A stretch of DNA of 39,618 bases from an uncultured Lachnospiraceae bacterium (GCA_948441955.1 CAOJQZ010000014.1:1-39618), one strand, 5' to 3'. Positions 24,254 to 32,798 are shown, counted from the stretch's first letter. Notes: generated by a model not told the origin, from the sequence alone. A program made the numbers and translations.

Positions 24254-24520
24254 ATGCAGATGGCGAAGGTTATAGGAACCGTAGTAGCGACAAAAAAGGA
24301 TGAAAGGCTTGAGGGCGTAAGACTTATGGTTATACAGCCCATTGATTCAAAGGATGAGGCGTTAGGTAATCCCATTGTAGCAGGAGACGCCATTGGAAGC
24401 GGAGTCGGTGAAAAAATAATCTACGCTAAAAGTAAGGAGGGCGCGTTCTGCCTTCCGGACCCGCAGGCATGCTGCGACGCGGGAATTACTGCAATAATAG
24501 ACAATACATATTCTATATAA
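24254..24520 (+). CDS. BMC-P vertex protein 2 (EutN/CcmL-like)
   Basis: An 88-residue EutN/CcmL-type protein: MQMAKVIGTVVATKKDERLE at the start, then AGDAIGSGVGEKIIYAKSKE and a C-terminal AIIDNTYSI. The frame extends to a TTG at 24230, but AGAAGG at 24241-24246 fits the ATG at 24254, which also gives the family N-terminus. It differs from the other two in having Cys residues in the late loop (PDPQACCDAG). Confidence 0.93.
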   Translation: MQMAKVIGTVVATKKDERLEGVRLMVIQPIDSKDEALGNPIVAGDAIGSGVGEKIIYAKSKEGAFCLPDPQACCDAGITAIIDNTYSI

Positions 24521-24536
24521 GAGAAAGGAGTCTCTT

Positions 24537-24833
24537 ATGTTAATAGCAAAGGTGACAGGAAATATCGTTTCCACGCAAAAGCATGAGGACTATAAGGGTC
24601 ACAAGCTTTTGCTCGTAAGAGGCATCGATCTTGACGGGAGCCTTTGGGGTCCTGAGTTCGTTGCAGTAGACGGTGCGGACAGTGATGCGGGAGCAGGAGA
24701 TCTGGTACTGGTGATACAGGAAGGCGGTTCTGCCAGATATGCGGCAAGATGCGGACATTTAGGACCCATCGATATGTCGGTGATTGCGGTGATTGACAGT
24801 GTTACAACAGAACAGGGAAGCCTGCATCAGTAA
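24537..24833 (+). CDS. BMC-P vertex protein 3 (EutN/CcmL-like)
   Basis: A 98-residue EutN/CcmL-type vertex protein: LIAKVTGNIVSTQKHEDYKG at the start, VDGADSDAGAGDLVLVIQEG in the core, and SVIAVIDSV near the end with a short extra tail. GAAAGGAG lies just before the ATG. With the two preceding genes this gives three different pentamers, a common feature of metabolosome loci. Confidence 0.95.
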   Translation: MLIAKVTGNIVSTQKHEDYKGHKLLLVRGIDLDGSLWGPEFVAVDGADSDAGAGDLVLVIQEGGSARYAARCGHLGPIDMSVIAVIDSVTTEQGSLHQ

Positions 24834-24857
24834 TTGTATCTGTAGGGAGGACAGGAT

Positions 24858-25841
24858 ATGAACTTTATAGAAAGCATAAAAAAAAGAGCGGCCAAAAAGA
24901 AGTGTACGATTATCCTTCCGGAAAGCTATGACGAACGTATATGTGAAGCGGCAAAGAGAATTGCAGAGGAGGGCTTTGCCAGAGTATTGCTTTTATCAGA
25001 CGATGGACGGCCGCTTCCTTATCAGGAAAAGCTTACGTCTCCTGCTATAAAAATATTAGATTATAAAAACCAGAGAGACTTTCGGGAACTTGCCGGGGAG
25101 CTGTATACGCTCCGCAGGAGCAAAGGCATGACCAAGGAAAAGGCAGAGCAGCTTCTTCTTGATCCTTTATATTATGGGGCAATGCTTGTAAGAAAGGGAA
25201 CGGTGGACGGGATGACGGCAGGAGCATGTCATTCTACGGGAGATACCTTACGTCCGGCGCTTCAGATCGTGAAAACAGCAAAAGGAATCAAAACCGTATC
25301 CGCCTATTTTCTTATGGCAGTTCCGGAATGTAAGTACGGGAACAATGGGCTTTTCCTTTTTGCAGATTCCGGGCTGGTAGAATTTCCGACAGAGGATCAG
25401 CTTGTTGACATTGCCCTCGCCTCTGCAAAAAGCTTTGAACAGCTGACAGAGGAGGAACCGGTTGTGGCGATGCTTTCATACTCCACCAAGGGAAGCGCTT
25501 CCAATGATAGGCTGAAACCTATCATTAGAGCGGCGGACAGGCTGAAAAGACAGTATCCGAATCTTAAGACAGACGGAGAGCTTCAGGCCGACGCAGCTTT
25601 AGATAAAAAGACAGGAGAGATGAAGTGTAAGGGCAGCAGGGCAGCGGGAAAAGCAAATGTGCTTATATTTCCGGATCTAAACAGTGGAAATATCGGATAT
25701 AAGCTGGTACAGAGGCTTGCAAAAGCCGAAGCATACGGTCCCATTACCCAGGGACTTAAAAGACCGGTAAACGATTTGTCCAGAGGCTGCAGTGTGGAGG
25801 ATATTGTAGGCGTTGCTGCGATTACGTGCCTGCAGGCATAA
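24858..25841 (+). CDS. pta: Phosphate acetyltransferase (Pta/EutD type)
   Basis: A 327-residue phosphotransacetylase converting acetyl-CoA and phosphate to acetyl phosphate and CoA, so recycling CoA for the aldehyde dehydrogenase. Typical blocks are TIILPESYDERICEAAKRIA, GMTAGACHSTGDTLRPALQI, VAMLSYSTKGSASND and GPITQGLKRPVNDLSRGC. It is of the Pta family rather than PduL. The N-terminus MNFIESIKKRAAKKK is the usual Pta start with no separate encapsulation peptide. It is the last gene of the BMC operon and is followed by a strong terminator. Acetyl phosphate would then feed an acetate kinase encoded elsewhere for ATP. Confidence 0.94.
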   Translation: MNFIESIKKRAAKKKCTIILPESYDERICEAAKRIAEEGFARVLLLSDDGRPLPYQEKLTSPAIKILDYKNQRDFRELAGELYTLRRSKGMTKEKAEQLLLDPLYYGAMLVRKGTVDGMTAGACHSTGDTLRPALQIVKTAKGIKTVSAYFLMAVPECKYGNNGLFLFADSGLVEFPTEDQLVDIALASAKSFEQLTEEEPVVAMLSYSTKGSASNDRLKPIIRAADRLKRQYPNLKTDGELQADAALDKKTGEMKCKGSRAAGKANVLIFPDLNSGNIGYKLVQRLAKAEAYGPITQGLKRPVNDLSRGCSVEDIVGVAAITCLQA

Positions 25842-25864
25842 AACAAAAAAGTTTCATTGCAAGA

Positions 25865-25899
25865 AATAATGCTGAGAAGAAAATCAGCATTATTTTTTT
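25865..25899 (+). terminator. Intrinsic terminator of the microcompartment operon
   Basis: AATAATGCTGA and TCAGCATTATT form a perfect 11-base-pair stem with a GAAGAAAA loop, followed by a T run. Confidence 0.92.
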
Positions 25900-26004
25900 G
25901 TGTGCCGGGTGAGCGCATGTTCGAACGGATGAAAGTCTGGTCAAGAAAATTATCAGTGAGCCTTGCAGCAAGCATACCACATTGACACACATAATTTCCT
26001 ACAT

Positions 26005-26022
26005 ATAGAAAACGTTTTCTAT
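26005..26022 (+). promoter_or_regulatory. LacI-type operator 1 of the nucleoside operon
   Basis: ATAGAAAACGTTTTCTAT is a perfect 18-base palindrome with a central CG, as LacI-family operators have. It ends at the first base of the -35 box. Confidence 0.82.
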
Positions 26023-26050
26023 TGACATATAATACCTTGTATGATATGAT
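26022..26050 (+). promoter_or_regulatory. Promoter of the nucleoside salvage operon
   Basis: TTGACA at 26022-26027 and TATGAT at 26045-26050 are separated by 17 bases. The promoter is enclosed on both sides by the two palindromic operators. Confidence 0.85.
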
Positions 26051-26069
26051 TTAGAAAACGTTTTCTAAA
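26050..26069 (+). promoter_or_regulatory. LacI-type operator 2 of the nucleoside operon
   Basis: TTTAGAAAACGTTTTCTAAA is a perfect 20-base palindrome sharing the 14-base core of operator 1, centred 46 bases downstream of it and overlapping the end of the -10 box and the start site. The LacI-family protein encoded at 31740 is the probable ligand. Confidence 0.82.
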
Positions 26070-26092
26070 ATACACTAAGGAGGAACAGTAAA

Positions 26093-27181
26093 ATGAAAAA
26101 AACAATTTGCATGCTTTTAACATGCGCCCTTGCAGCAACCGCACTTTTCGGATGCGGCCTCAAGGAGGGAGGTACAGAGGAAGAGTCCTATAAAGCAGTG
26201 CTTTTGGTTCCGGCTCTCGGGGACCAGTCGTTCTATGATACTGCGGCAAAGGGAATGGACCAGGTTAACGAGAAGATGGAGGGAGTGTCTGCAAAAGTCA
26301 TTGAGATGGGCAGCGACGAATCTAAGTGGGAAAGCGCATTTATGGATGCAGCGGCAGATTACGATTTGATTATCGGCGGAACCTGGCAGAGCGAGCCTTA
26401 TCTTGAGAAGGCGGCTGCAGAATATCCGGACAAAAAGTTTATCAATTTTGACTATGACACAGACCCGGCTATTGAGAACATTTTCACCATGTTTTATAAC
26501 ACAAATGAAATCGGATGGTTAAGCGGTGTGGCAGCAGCAGCTGCAAGCGTTTCCGATATGGAAAATGCCAATGAGGAGAAGGTGATTGGCTTTATTGGTT
26601 CTATGGATATTCCCGGAATCAATGATTTCTTAGTAGGCTATATTGAAGGCGCAAGATATGTGGAGCCTGACATTCAGGTACTGACAGGATACTGCAATGA
26701 TTTCTATGATGCGGCAAAGGCAAAAGAGCTGGCTCTTAGTCAATACAAGAGCGGCGCAGACGTTATTTATCTGGGAGCGGCTACCGGAAGCTCGGGAATT
26801 GTTGATGCAGCGAAGGAAATGGGTAAGTACACAATCGGAGTGGATACAGATCAGGGTCTGTTATATGAGGATACAGACAAGGAAAAGGCATACACAATCA
26901 TTACCTCAGGAATTAAGGCTCTTGATACTTCCATTTATAATGCAGTAGAACTTGCAAAGAATGGAGAATTAAAGTTTGGAACCCACGAGGTATACGGTTT
27001 TGATACAGACGGAATTTATCTTGCAAAAAACCATATCTACGAGGAGATTACAACAGATAGCGTGAAGGAATGGGTGACAAAGGCAGAAGAGGAGTTAAAG
27101 GCAGGAAAGATAACAGTAAGCTCAGCATTTACCATGAGTCAGGAAGAGGTTGAGGCCTTGAGAGAAGGCGCGAAAGAGTAG
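26093..27181 (+). CDS. BMP-family nucleoside-binding lipoprotein (BmpA/PnrA-like)
   Basis: A 362-residue basic-membrane-protein-family lipoprotein, the family that includes the purine-nucleoside receptor PnrA. The signal peptide ends LFGC with lipidated Cys21. Motifs include VPALGDQSFYDTAAKGMDQV at the start of the mature domain, the FINFDYD segment, and GFIGSMDIPGINDFLVGYIE, characteristic of BMP proteins. It is the first gene after the double-operator promoter and supplies substrate to the NupA/permease set downstream. Ligands are probably purine nucleosides, given the phosphorylase and hydrolase in the operon. Confidence 0.93.
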   Translation: MKKTICMLLTCALAATALFGCGLKEGGTEEESYKAVLLVPALGDQSFYDTAAKGMDQVNEKMEGVSAKVIEMGSDESKWESAFMDAAADYDLIIGGTWQSEPYLEKAAAEYPDKKFINFDYDTDPAIENIFTMFYNTNEIGWLSGVAAAAASVSDMENANEEKVIGFIGSMDIPGINDFLVGYIEGARYVEPDIQVLTGYCNDFYDAAKAKELALSQYKSGADVIYLGAATGSSGIVDAAKEMGKYTIGVDTDQGLLYEDTDKEKAYTIITSGIKALDTSIYNAVELAKNGELKFGTHEVYGFDTDGIYLAKNHIYEEITTDSVKEWVTKAEEELKAGKITVSSAFTMSQEEVEALREGAKE

Positions 27182-27184
27182 AAG

Positions 27185-28747
27185 ATGGAATCAAAGAAGG
27201 TTTTAGAGCTTTTCGGAATTGAAAAAATATATGCCAATGGCGTGGCGGCTAACAAGGAGATTAATATTGCCTTTGAAAAAAATGAAATACACGCCATTGT
27301 GGGTGAAAACGGAGCGGGAAAGACAACCTTGATGAAAATGATTTTCGGCTTGGAGGAGCCCACAAAGGGAAAGATTCTTCTAAACGGCGAAGAGATTTCC
27401 TTCAAATCCCCTCTGGACGCTGCACAGATGGGTATCGGGATGGTACATCAGCATTTTATGCTTGTACCGTCCTTTACGGTACTGGAAAATATTCTCCTTG
27501 GAAGAGAGCCGGCAAATGCAGGAATTCTAAAGCTTCAAAAGGAGCGGGAGAACGTAGAGGCATTGTGCAGAGAATACCAGTTTGAGCTTAATCTGGATGA
27601 TCGGGTAGAGAACCTTAATGTAGGAAATAAACAGAAGGTAGAGATATTAAAGGTACTGTACCAGAAGGCGGATATTATTATTCTTGACGAGCCTACGGCA
27701 GTGCTTACTCCTCAGGAAACAGAAAAGCTGTTTCAGCAGCTTATTTTATTAAAGGGGATGGGAAAAACCATTATTTTTATTTCACATAAGCTGAATGAGG
27801 TGAAGCAGATTAGCGACCGCATTACCGTCCTTAGAAAAGGAAGGGTTATTTCCACCCATATTACAGCGGAGGTTGAGGCAGAGCAGATTTCCGAGCTTAT
27901 GATTGGAAGAAGGGTGACCTATTCTTATGAAGATCTGCGGCAAAAAACATCTGGAGAGGCTGTTCTGTCTGTGGAGCATATGACCTACCGCAATAAGGAT
28001 GGAAAAGAAGCCTTGAAGGATATTGATTTTAAGGTAAAAGCAGGAGAGATTGTGGGAGTTGTAGGCGTAGAGGGAAATGGTCAGACAGAGCTTGTGGACG
28101 CACTGTTTGGCTACAAGAGAATTACTTCCGGTTCTATCCTCCTGAATGGGACGGATATAAGCAAAATGAATATTAAAAGCAGAAGAAGGCTGGGGCTTTC
28201 CTACATTCCAGAGGACCGTATGGTTCAAGGGAGCGCCGCAGACGGAAATATTAGGGAAAATGTTATCAGCAGTTTTTATTCTGCCCCCGAAATCAGCGGC
28301 AGAGTATTTATGAAAAATCAATCGGTTCAAAAGGTGACAGACGAGCTGATAGAGCGTTTTGATATTTTATGCAACGGAGCAGAGAGTAAAATCAGCTCTC
28401 TGTCAGGAGGAAATATTCAGAAGGTGGTATTTGCCAGAGAGTCCTATATGAGCGGAAAGCTCATGATTGCAGAGCAGCCTACAAGAGGCGTAGACGTAGG
28501 ATCTGCAAGCCTGATACATAAGGCGTTACTTAAGCTTAGAAATGAAGGGACGGCAATTCTCATGTTCAGCGCGGATTTAAGTGAAGCACAGGCAGTCTGC
28601 GACAAGATACTGGTATTGTATTCAGGAGAAATAGCAGCAGAGCTTTATGAGCCGGACAGGATAACAGAAAAGGAAATCGGCCTTTATATGCTTGGCCTGA
28701 AACATCAGGATAAAAAAGCGTCAGGAGGAAACGAAGATGAGCGGTAA
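27185..28747 (+). CDS. Nucleoside ABC transporter ATPase (NupA/YufO family)
   Basis: A 520-residue fused double ATPase of the BMP-type importer. The first cassette has GENGAGKTT, the variant signature LNVGNKQKVEI and IIILDEPTAVLTPQE. The second has GVEGNGQTELV, LSGGNIQKV and MIAEQPTRGVDVGS, where Glu-Gln replaces the usual Asp-Glu of Walker B as is typical in this family. It starts three bases after the lipoprotein stop and overlaps the next permease gene by 11 bases, so translation is coupled. Confidence 0.95.
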   Translation: MESKKVLELFGIEKIYANGVAANKEINIAFEKNEIHAIVGENGAGKTTLMKMIFGLEEPTKGKILLNGEEISFKSPLDAAQMGIGMVHQHFMLVPSFTVLENILLGREPANAGILKLQKERENVEALCREYQFELNLDDRVENLNVGNKQKVEILKVLYQKADIIILDEPTAVLTPQETEKLFQQLILLKGMGKTIIFISHKLNEVKQISDRITVLRKGRVISTHITAEVEAEQISELMIGRRVTYSYEDLRQKTSGEAVLSVEHMTYRNKDGKEALKDIDFKVKAGEIVGVVGVEGNGQTELVDALFGYKRITSGSILLNGTDISKMNIKSRRRLGLSYIPEDRMVQGSAADGNIRENVISSFYSAPEISGRVFMKNQSVQKVTDELIERFDILCNGAESKISSLSGGNIQKVVFARESYMSGKLMIAEQPTRGVDVGSASLIHKALLKLRNEGTAILMFSADLSEAQAVCDKILVLYSGEIAAELYEPDRITEKEIGLYMLGLKHQDKKASGGNEDER

Positions 28748-29795
28748 GAGACTGGAATTAAAATTTGAAATTATGAAAACTGCAGTAGTAGTTCTCATTA
28801 CGCTTCTTGTATCCTTCCTGGTTTTCCTGGTTTTCAGCAAAGAGCCGGTGTATTCCTTTCAGCTTCTGCTTGCAGGTCCCCTCTTAAGCATTCGTAATTT
28901 CGGAAATGTGATAGAGGCGGCGCTTCCCATTGCATTTGCGGGAATATCTACTTCCCTGCTGTTTAAAAGCGGACTGTTTAACTTAGGAGCAGAAGGAATT
29001 TTTTATTTTTCCGGCATCGTTGCCACAGCGGTAGCAGTACAGCCCCTTCACATAGGGAAGCTTCAGCTTCTTTTGGCGCTTCTTGCGGCGGCCCTTTCCG
29101 GAGGGGCGGTTGCCAGTGTTTCGGGATTTTTTAAGGCAAAATATGATGCCAATGAGCTGGTTATCTCCCTGATGATGAATACGATTCTATATGGGTTCGG
29201 TTTTTATATTTTGAAAACAAAATTAAAGGATTTGGATTCTGTAGGCGTTGTATCCCTGCCTTTTGAGGAAAATGCAAAGCTGTCCACTATTATTCCGGGG
29301 ACGAGGATTTCCTCGGGGCTTATCATATTGATTGTACTGACAGTGCTTATGTGGGTGCTTTTATATAAGACAAAATACGGTTATGCCATGCGCATTACAG
29401 GATATAATAAAAAATTTGCCGTGTATTCAGGAATGAATTTTTTTATCATCACATTGATGGTACATATTCTTTCTGGTTGTATTGCGGGGCTTGGCTCTGC
29501 TGTAGAAATACTTGGGATTTCAGATCGTTTTACCTGGAGCGCGCTGCCGGGGTACGGCTTTGACGGCGCGCTGGTGGCTATGATTGGAAGAAACCATCCC
29601 ATTGGCTCCGTGTTTGCGGCGTTGGGACTTGCCTATCTTCGGACAGGCTGTATGATTACGGCGAGAAATACAGATGTGCCCAGCGAGGTGGCGTGTATCG
29701 TAGAAATTACTTTAGTACTGCTGATTACCTCTGATATTGTTTTGAGAAGGTACAGGCAGAAGAAGATTATGGAGAGGGGAACAGAAAATGAATAA
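28737..29795 (+). CDS. Nucleoside ABC transporter permease 1 (NupP/YufP-like)
   Basis: A 352-residue membrane protein with about nine hydrophobic segments. The family marks are ALPIAFAGISTSLLFKSGLF, NLGAEGIFYFSG and the late GYGFDGALVAMIGRNHPIGS. It pairs with the second permease to form the heterodimeric channel. The start overlaps the ATPase end and its own end overlaps the next start. Confidence 0.94.
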   Translation: MSGKRLELKFEIMKTAVVVLITLLVSFLVFLVFSKEPVYSFQLLLAGPLLSIRNFGNVIEAALPIAFAGISTSLLFKSGLFNLGAEGIFYFSGIVATAVAVQPLHIGKLQLLLALLAAALSGGAVASVSGFFKAKYDANELVISLMMNTILYGFGFYILKTKLKDLDSVGVVSLPFEENAKLSTIIPGTRISSGLIILIVLTVLMWVLLYKTKYGYAMRITGYNKKFAVYSGMNFFIITLMVHILSGCIAGLGSAVEILGISDRFTWSALPGYGFDGALVAMIGRNHPIGSVFAALGLAYLRTGCMITARNTDVPSEVACIVEITLVLLITSDIVLRRYRQKKIMERGTENE

Positions 29796-30708
29796 CATTA
29801 TCAGCCATATTATCAGTGTAGAATTTATTGGCGTCGTTTTGAGATTATCCACTCCTCTTTTATTTGCCGCAATGGGAAATGTGGTGTCAGACCGGGCGGG
29901 GGTTACGAATATCGGAATGGAAGGAAGTATGACGCTGGCGGCGTTTAGCGGCGTAGTTATTTCTGCATATACAGGAAACGCGTGGCTTGGCGCGGCAGGA
30001 GCAGTGGCGGTTAGTATCCTGTTTTCCTGTTTCCTTGGATATCTGAATCTATATTTAAAAACAAATATTATTATGGCAGGAATTGCACTCAATACCTTTG
30101 CTGCAAGCTTTACCGTATTTCTTCTTTATATGCTTACCGGTCAGAAAGCAAATTCAGCAGCGCTGGCAAGCAGGCAGCTTCCGGGCATAAGGATTCCTGT
30201 GATTGACAAAATACCCGTGCTAAAAGAGATTCTTTCCGGCCATAATGTGCTGGTATATGTTTCACTTCTATCTATTGCGGCAGTATACTTTCTCCTAAAT
30301 AAGACGCGTCTTGGAATGCATATACGTGCAGTAGGAGAAAATGAAACCGCCGCCAGCTCCGTAGGAATCAGGACCAAAAGAGTGAAGATGGCGGCCCTTG
30401 GCATCAGCGGACTTATTTCCGGCCTGGGGGGTGTGTATATGTCTATGGGATATCTGTCCATGTTTTCCAATGGAATGATTGCAGGAAGAGGATGGATTGG
30501 AATCGCTGCCTCTGCAATGGGGCGTGCAAAGGTGATTCCTACAACCATTTCCGCATTTTTATTTGGAGTATTTGATTCTGTGAGCAATGAAATGCAGCTT
30601 GGGAATATTTCGGCAGAGCTTATCATGACGCTTCCGTATGCTGCAGTAATGGCGGGGATGATTATTTACTCTGTTAAGAGAACAAAAAAGGAGCAGAAAA
30701 ATGCATAA
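29788..30708 (+). CDS. Nucleoside ABC transporter permease 2 (NupQ/YufQ-like)
   Basis: A 306-residue membrane protein, the second permease of the BMP-type importer. It has VVSDRAGVTNIGMEGSMTLA near the N-terminus and YLSMFSNGMIAGRGWIGIAA near the C-terminus, both typical of this partner subunit. It overlaps the first permease gene by eight bases and the nucleoside hydrolase gene by eight bases. Confidence 0.94.
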   Translation: MNNIISHIISVEFIGVVLRLSTPLLFAAMGNVVSDRAGVTNIGMEGSMTLAAFSGVVISAYTGNAWLGAAGAVAVSILFSCFLGYLNLYLKTNIIMAGIALNTFAASFTVFLLYMLTGQKANSAALASRQLPGIRIPVIDKIPVLKEILSGHNVLVYVSLLSIAAVYFLLNKTRLGMHIRAVGENETAASSVGIRTKRVKMAALGISGLISGLGGVYMSMGYLSMFSNGMIAGRGWIGIAASAMGRAKVIPTTISAFLFGVFDSVSNEMQLGNISAELIMTLPYAAVMAGMIIYSVKRTKKEQKNA

Positions 30709-31633
30709 AATAATTATAGACTGTGATCCGGGGCACGATGATGCAATGGCGATTATGCTGGCGCTGGCAAATCCGGAGAAGATCGATCTGCTTGGAATTG
30801 TGACGGTGGCAGGAAATCAGACGGTAGATAAGGTGACAAAAAATGCCCTTAAGGTTATGACCGTGCTTGGACGTGATATTCCGGTAGTAAGAGGTGCGGA
30901 AAGGCCTTTGACCCGAGAGCTTAAAACAGCGCCGGAAGCCCATGGAGAATCTGGCATGGACGGTCCTTTTGTAGCGGAAGTAAAGCAGGAGGAGAGCGGG
31001 GAAACGGCCCTTTCCTTTTACAAGCGTGTTCTTGAAAGAGAGGATAAGGTTACGATTGTTGCAATTGGTCCTCTTACAAACCTTGCCCTTTTGTTTCGGG
31101 CATACCCTAAGCTTAAGGGGAAAATAGAATGTATCTCCCTAATGGGAGGGTCCGTGTATTCCGGAAATATAACGAGCAAGGCGGAATTCAATTTTTACGT
31201 GGATCCTGAGGCTGCGAAAATTGTTTACCATTCCGGGGTGAAGCTGATTCAGGCCGGACTTGAAGTGACAGATGAAACAGCGATTACCTTTGATGAGATT
31301 GAACGGTTTAAGGAAGGCGGAAAGGCGTCAAAATTTGTCTATGATTTGTTTGCATTTTATACTTTGTTTTCCAGGCGTAACGGACTTCATAAGACGCCTA
31401 TATTTGACGCTTGCTCTGTAATGTATCTTCTCCATCCGGAAATCTTTGATGGGCGGGAATATTACGTGGATATTGAAACCGACGGAGAACTTACCAGAGG
31501 GATGAGCGTGGCAGACTTACGGACGTGGAATACACAGGCTCCCAATACAATAGTACTTATGGGGGCGGACAGGGACAAATTTATACAATATTTTATAACA
31601 GCAATAAAAAGACTGGATGGTTTTATAGCATAG
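30701..31633 (+). CDS. Inosine/uridine-preferring nucleoside hydrolase (IunH family)
   Basis: A 310-residue nucleoside N-ribohydrolase splitting nucleosides to base and free (deoxy)ribose. The calcium-binding motif DCDPGHDDA is at the N-terminus, with GIVTVAGNQTVDKVT, VAIGPLTNLALLF, SLMGGSVYSGN and the late CSVMYLLHPEIF following. It is coupled to the importer by overlap. Exact base and sugar preference cannot be read from the sequence. Free pentose released here could be a substrate for the isomerase/kinase of the upstream operon (inference). Confidence 0.93.
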   Translation: MHKIIIDCDPGHDDAMAIMLALANPEKIDLLGIVTVAGNQTVDKVTKNALKVMTVLGRDIPVVRGAERPLTRELKTAPEAHGESGMDGPFVAEVKQEESGETALSFYKRVLEREDKVTIVAIGPLTNLALLFRAYPKLKGKIECISLMGGSVYSGNITSKAEFNFYVDPEAAKIVYHSGVKLIQAGLEVTDETAITFDEIERFKEGGKASKFVYDLFAFYTLFSRRNGLHKTPIFDACSVMYLLHPEIFDGREYYVDIETDGELTRGMSVADLRTWNTQAPNTIVLMGADRDKFIQYFITAIKRLDGFIA

Positions 31634-31673
31634 TCTGGGGAAATATGGTAGAATGAAAAAAATGCCGTTACTA

Positions 31674-31714
31674 CTCACGGGTCCGGAACGCGCACTGGCT
31701 GCGCGTTCCGTGAG
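31674..31714 (+). repeat. Strong GC-rich hairpin in the leader of the lacI-type gene
   Basis: GGAACGCGCA at 31685-31694 pairs perfectly with TGCGCGTTCC at 31700-31709 around a CTGGC loop; a second outer stem CTCAC/GTGAG (31674-31678 with 31710-31714) extends it across a six-base bulge. No T run follows on the plus strand. It lies about 15 bases before the ribosome binding site of the regulator gene, so it could protect mRNA ends, attenuate or regulate translation. Confidence 0.6.
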
Positions 31715-31739
31715 AACATGATGCAAGAGGGAAGAAAAG

Positions 31740-32753
31740 ATGCGGACAACAATTAAAGATGTTGCAAAAATGGCAGGTGTATCCATCTCGACTGTTTCAA
31801 GGGTCATTAATCACAGTGAATACGGGGTGGATGCCGCGCTTAAGGAACGGGTGTGGAAGGCTGTCAGGGCAACGAACTACAGACCAAACCAGAATGCAAA
31901 GAGTATTGTGACAAATAAAACCAATACCGTTGCAGTCCTTTCTCCAGACGTGGGCCATCCCTTTTATCATGATATTATTATTGGGATGAATGAGGTCGCC
32001 CTGAAGGACAAGTATAGTGTGCTTTTATATAATACCAACGGCGATTCGGAGAATGAACAGGCCACACTGGATCTGCTCTTTTCAAGAAGCGTGGACGGTA
32101 TTATTTTTATCGGATATTTTGAGGAGAAGCTGAAAGGGCTGATGGATAAGCTGCCAGAGGTTCCCATAGTAGTTTTTGACCACCTTGCGCAGATACAAAA
32201 TGTGGGGCAGGTGTATGTGAATGACATAGAGGCTTTTTATGAAATGACCCGGTATGTTATAGACTGCGGGCACAGGGAAATCGGATGCATCATTGGGCCC
32301 GGCCAGTATGCCATTGTGAGAAACCGGCTTGCGGGTTATAAAAGAGCGATTGCGGAATCAGGGATACCTTTTGATGAAGGGTTGATTGTACAAGGAAAAT
32401 TTACAGAGGAATCTGCAGAGGGGCCGGCAGAATATCTGATTCAGGAGCGAGGAGTTTCTGCCATTCTGTGTTTTAACGATTTAATGGCCTACGGGGTATA
32501 TAGGAAATGCATGGAGATAGGAAAACGCATTCCAGAGGATATTTCTGTTACAGGATTTGATGGAATCGGATTTTCGGAATACTTAAATCCATCACTCACC
32601 ACCTGCTATCAGCCGGGGACAGAGATGGGGGCGCGTGCCATGTCTCTGCTCCTTGATAAAATAAAAGGAGCAGCGGCCAGAGAGGAAAAAATCTGTCTGA
32701 AGTGCCAGTTAAAGATTCGTGCAAGTGTAAAGAGAATGGATATGCAGCCGTGA
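31740..32753 (+). CDS. LacI-family transcriptional regulator
   Basis: A 337-residue repressor. The N-terminal DNA-binding domain TIKDVAKMAGVSISTVSRVI plus the hinge helix RPNQNAKSIVTNKTN are followed by a type 1 periplasmic-binding-like effector domain (AVLSPDVGHPFYHDIIIG, ILCFNDLMAYGVYR, SVTGFDGIGFSEYLNPSLTT). It lies inside the nucleoside locus and very probably binds the two palindromes at 26005-26022 and 26050-26069, with a nucleoside or (deoxy)pentose as inducer (inference). The ATG follows AAGAGGGAAG; a strong hairpin lies in the leader. Confidence 0.94.
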   Translation: MRTTIKDVAKMAGVSISTVSRVINHSEYGVDAALKERVWKAVRATNYRPNQNAKSIVTNKTNTVAVLSPDVGHPFYHDIIIGMNEVALKDKYSVLLYNTNGDSENEQATLDLLFSRSVDGIIFIGYFEEKLKGLMDKLPEVPIVVFDHLAQIQNVGQVYVNDIEAFYEMTRYVIDCGHREIGCIIGPGQYAIVRNRLAGYKRAIAESGIPFDEGLIVQGKFTEESAEGPAEYLIQERGVSAILCFNDLMAYGVYRKCMEIGKRIPEDISVTGFDGIGFSEYLNPSLTTCYQPGTEMGARAMSLLLDKIKGAAAREEKICLKCQLKIRASVKRMDMQP

Positions 32754-32798
32754 GGATATAGAAACAGCCGGACAATAAACAAGGAAGCAGGTAATAAT

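Noticed and set aside
16458..25841. A propanediol (Pdu), ethanolamine (Eut) or glycyl-radical BMC.
   Set aside because: No diol dehydratase, ethanolamine ammonia-lyase, glycyl-radical enzyme or activase, and no adenosyltransferase is encoded. The aldehyde source must be the aldolase.
26005..26069. Catabolite-responsive (cre) elements for CcpA.
   Set aside because: The palindromes have a central CG but lack the outer TG...CA of the cre consensus, and a LacI regulator is encoded in the same locus. Not fully excluded.
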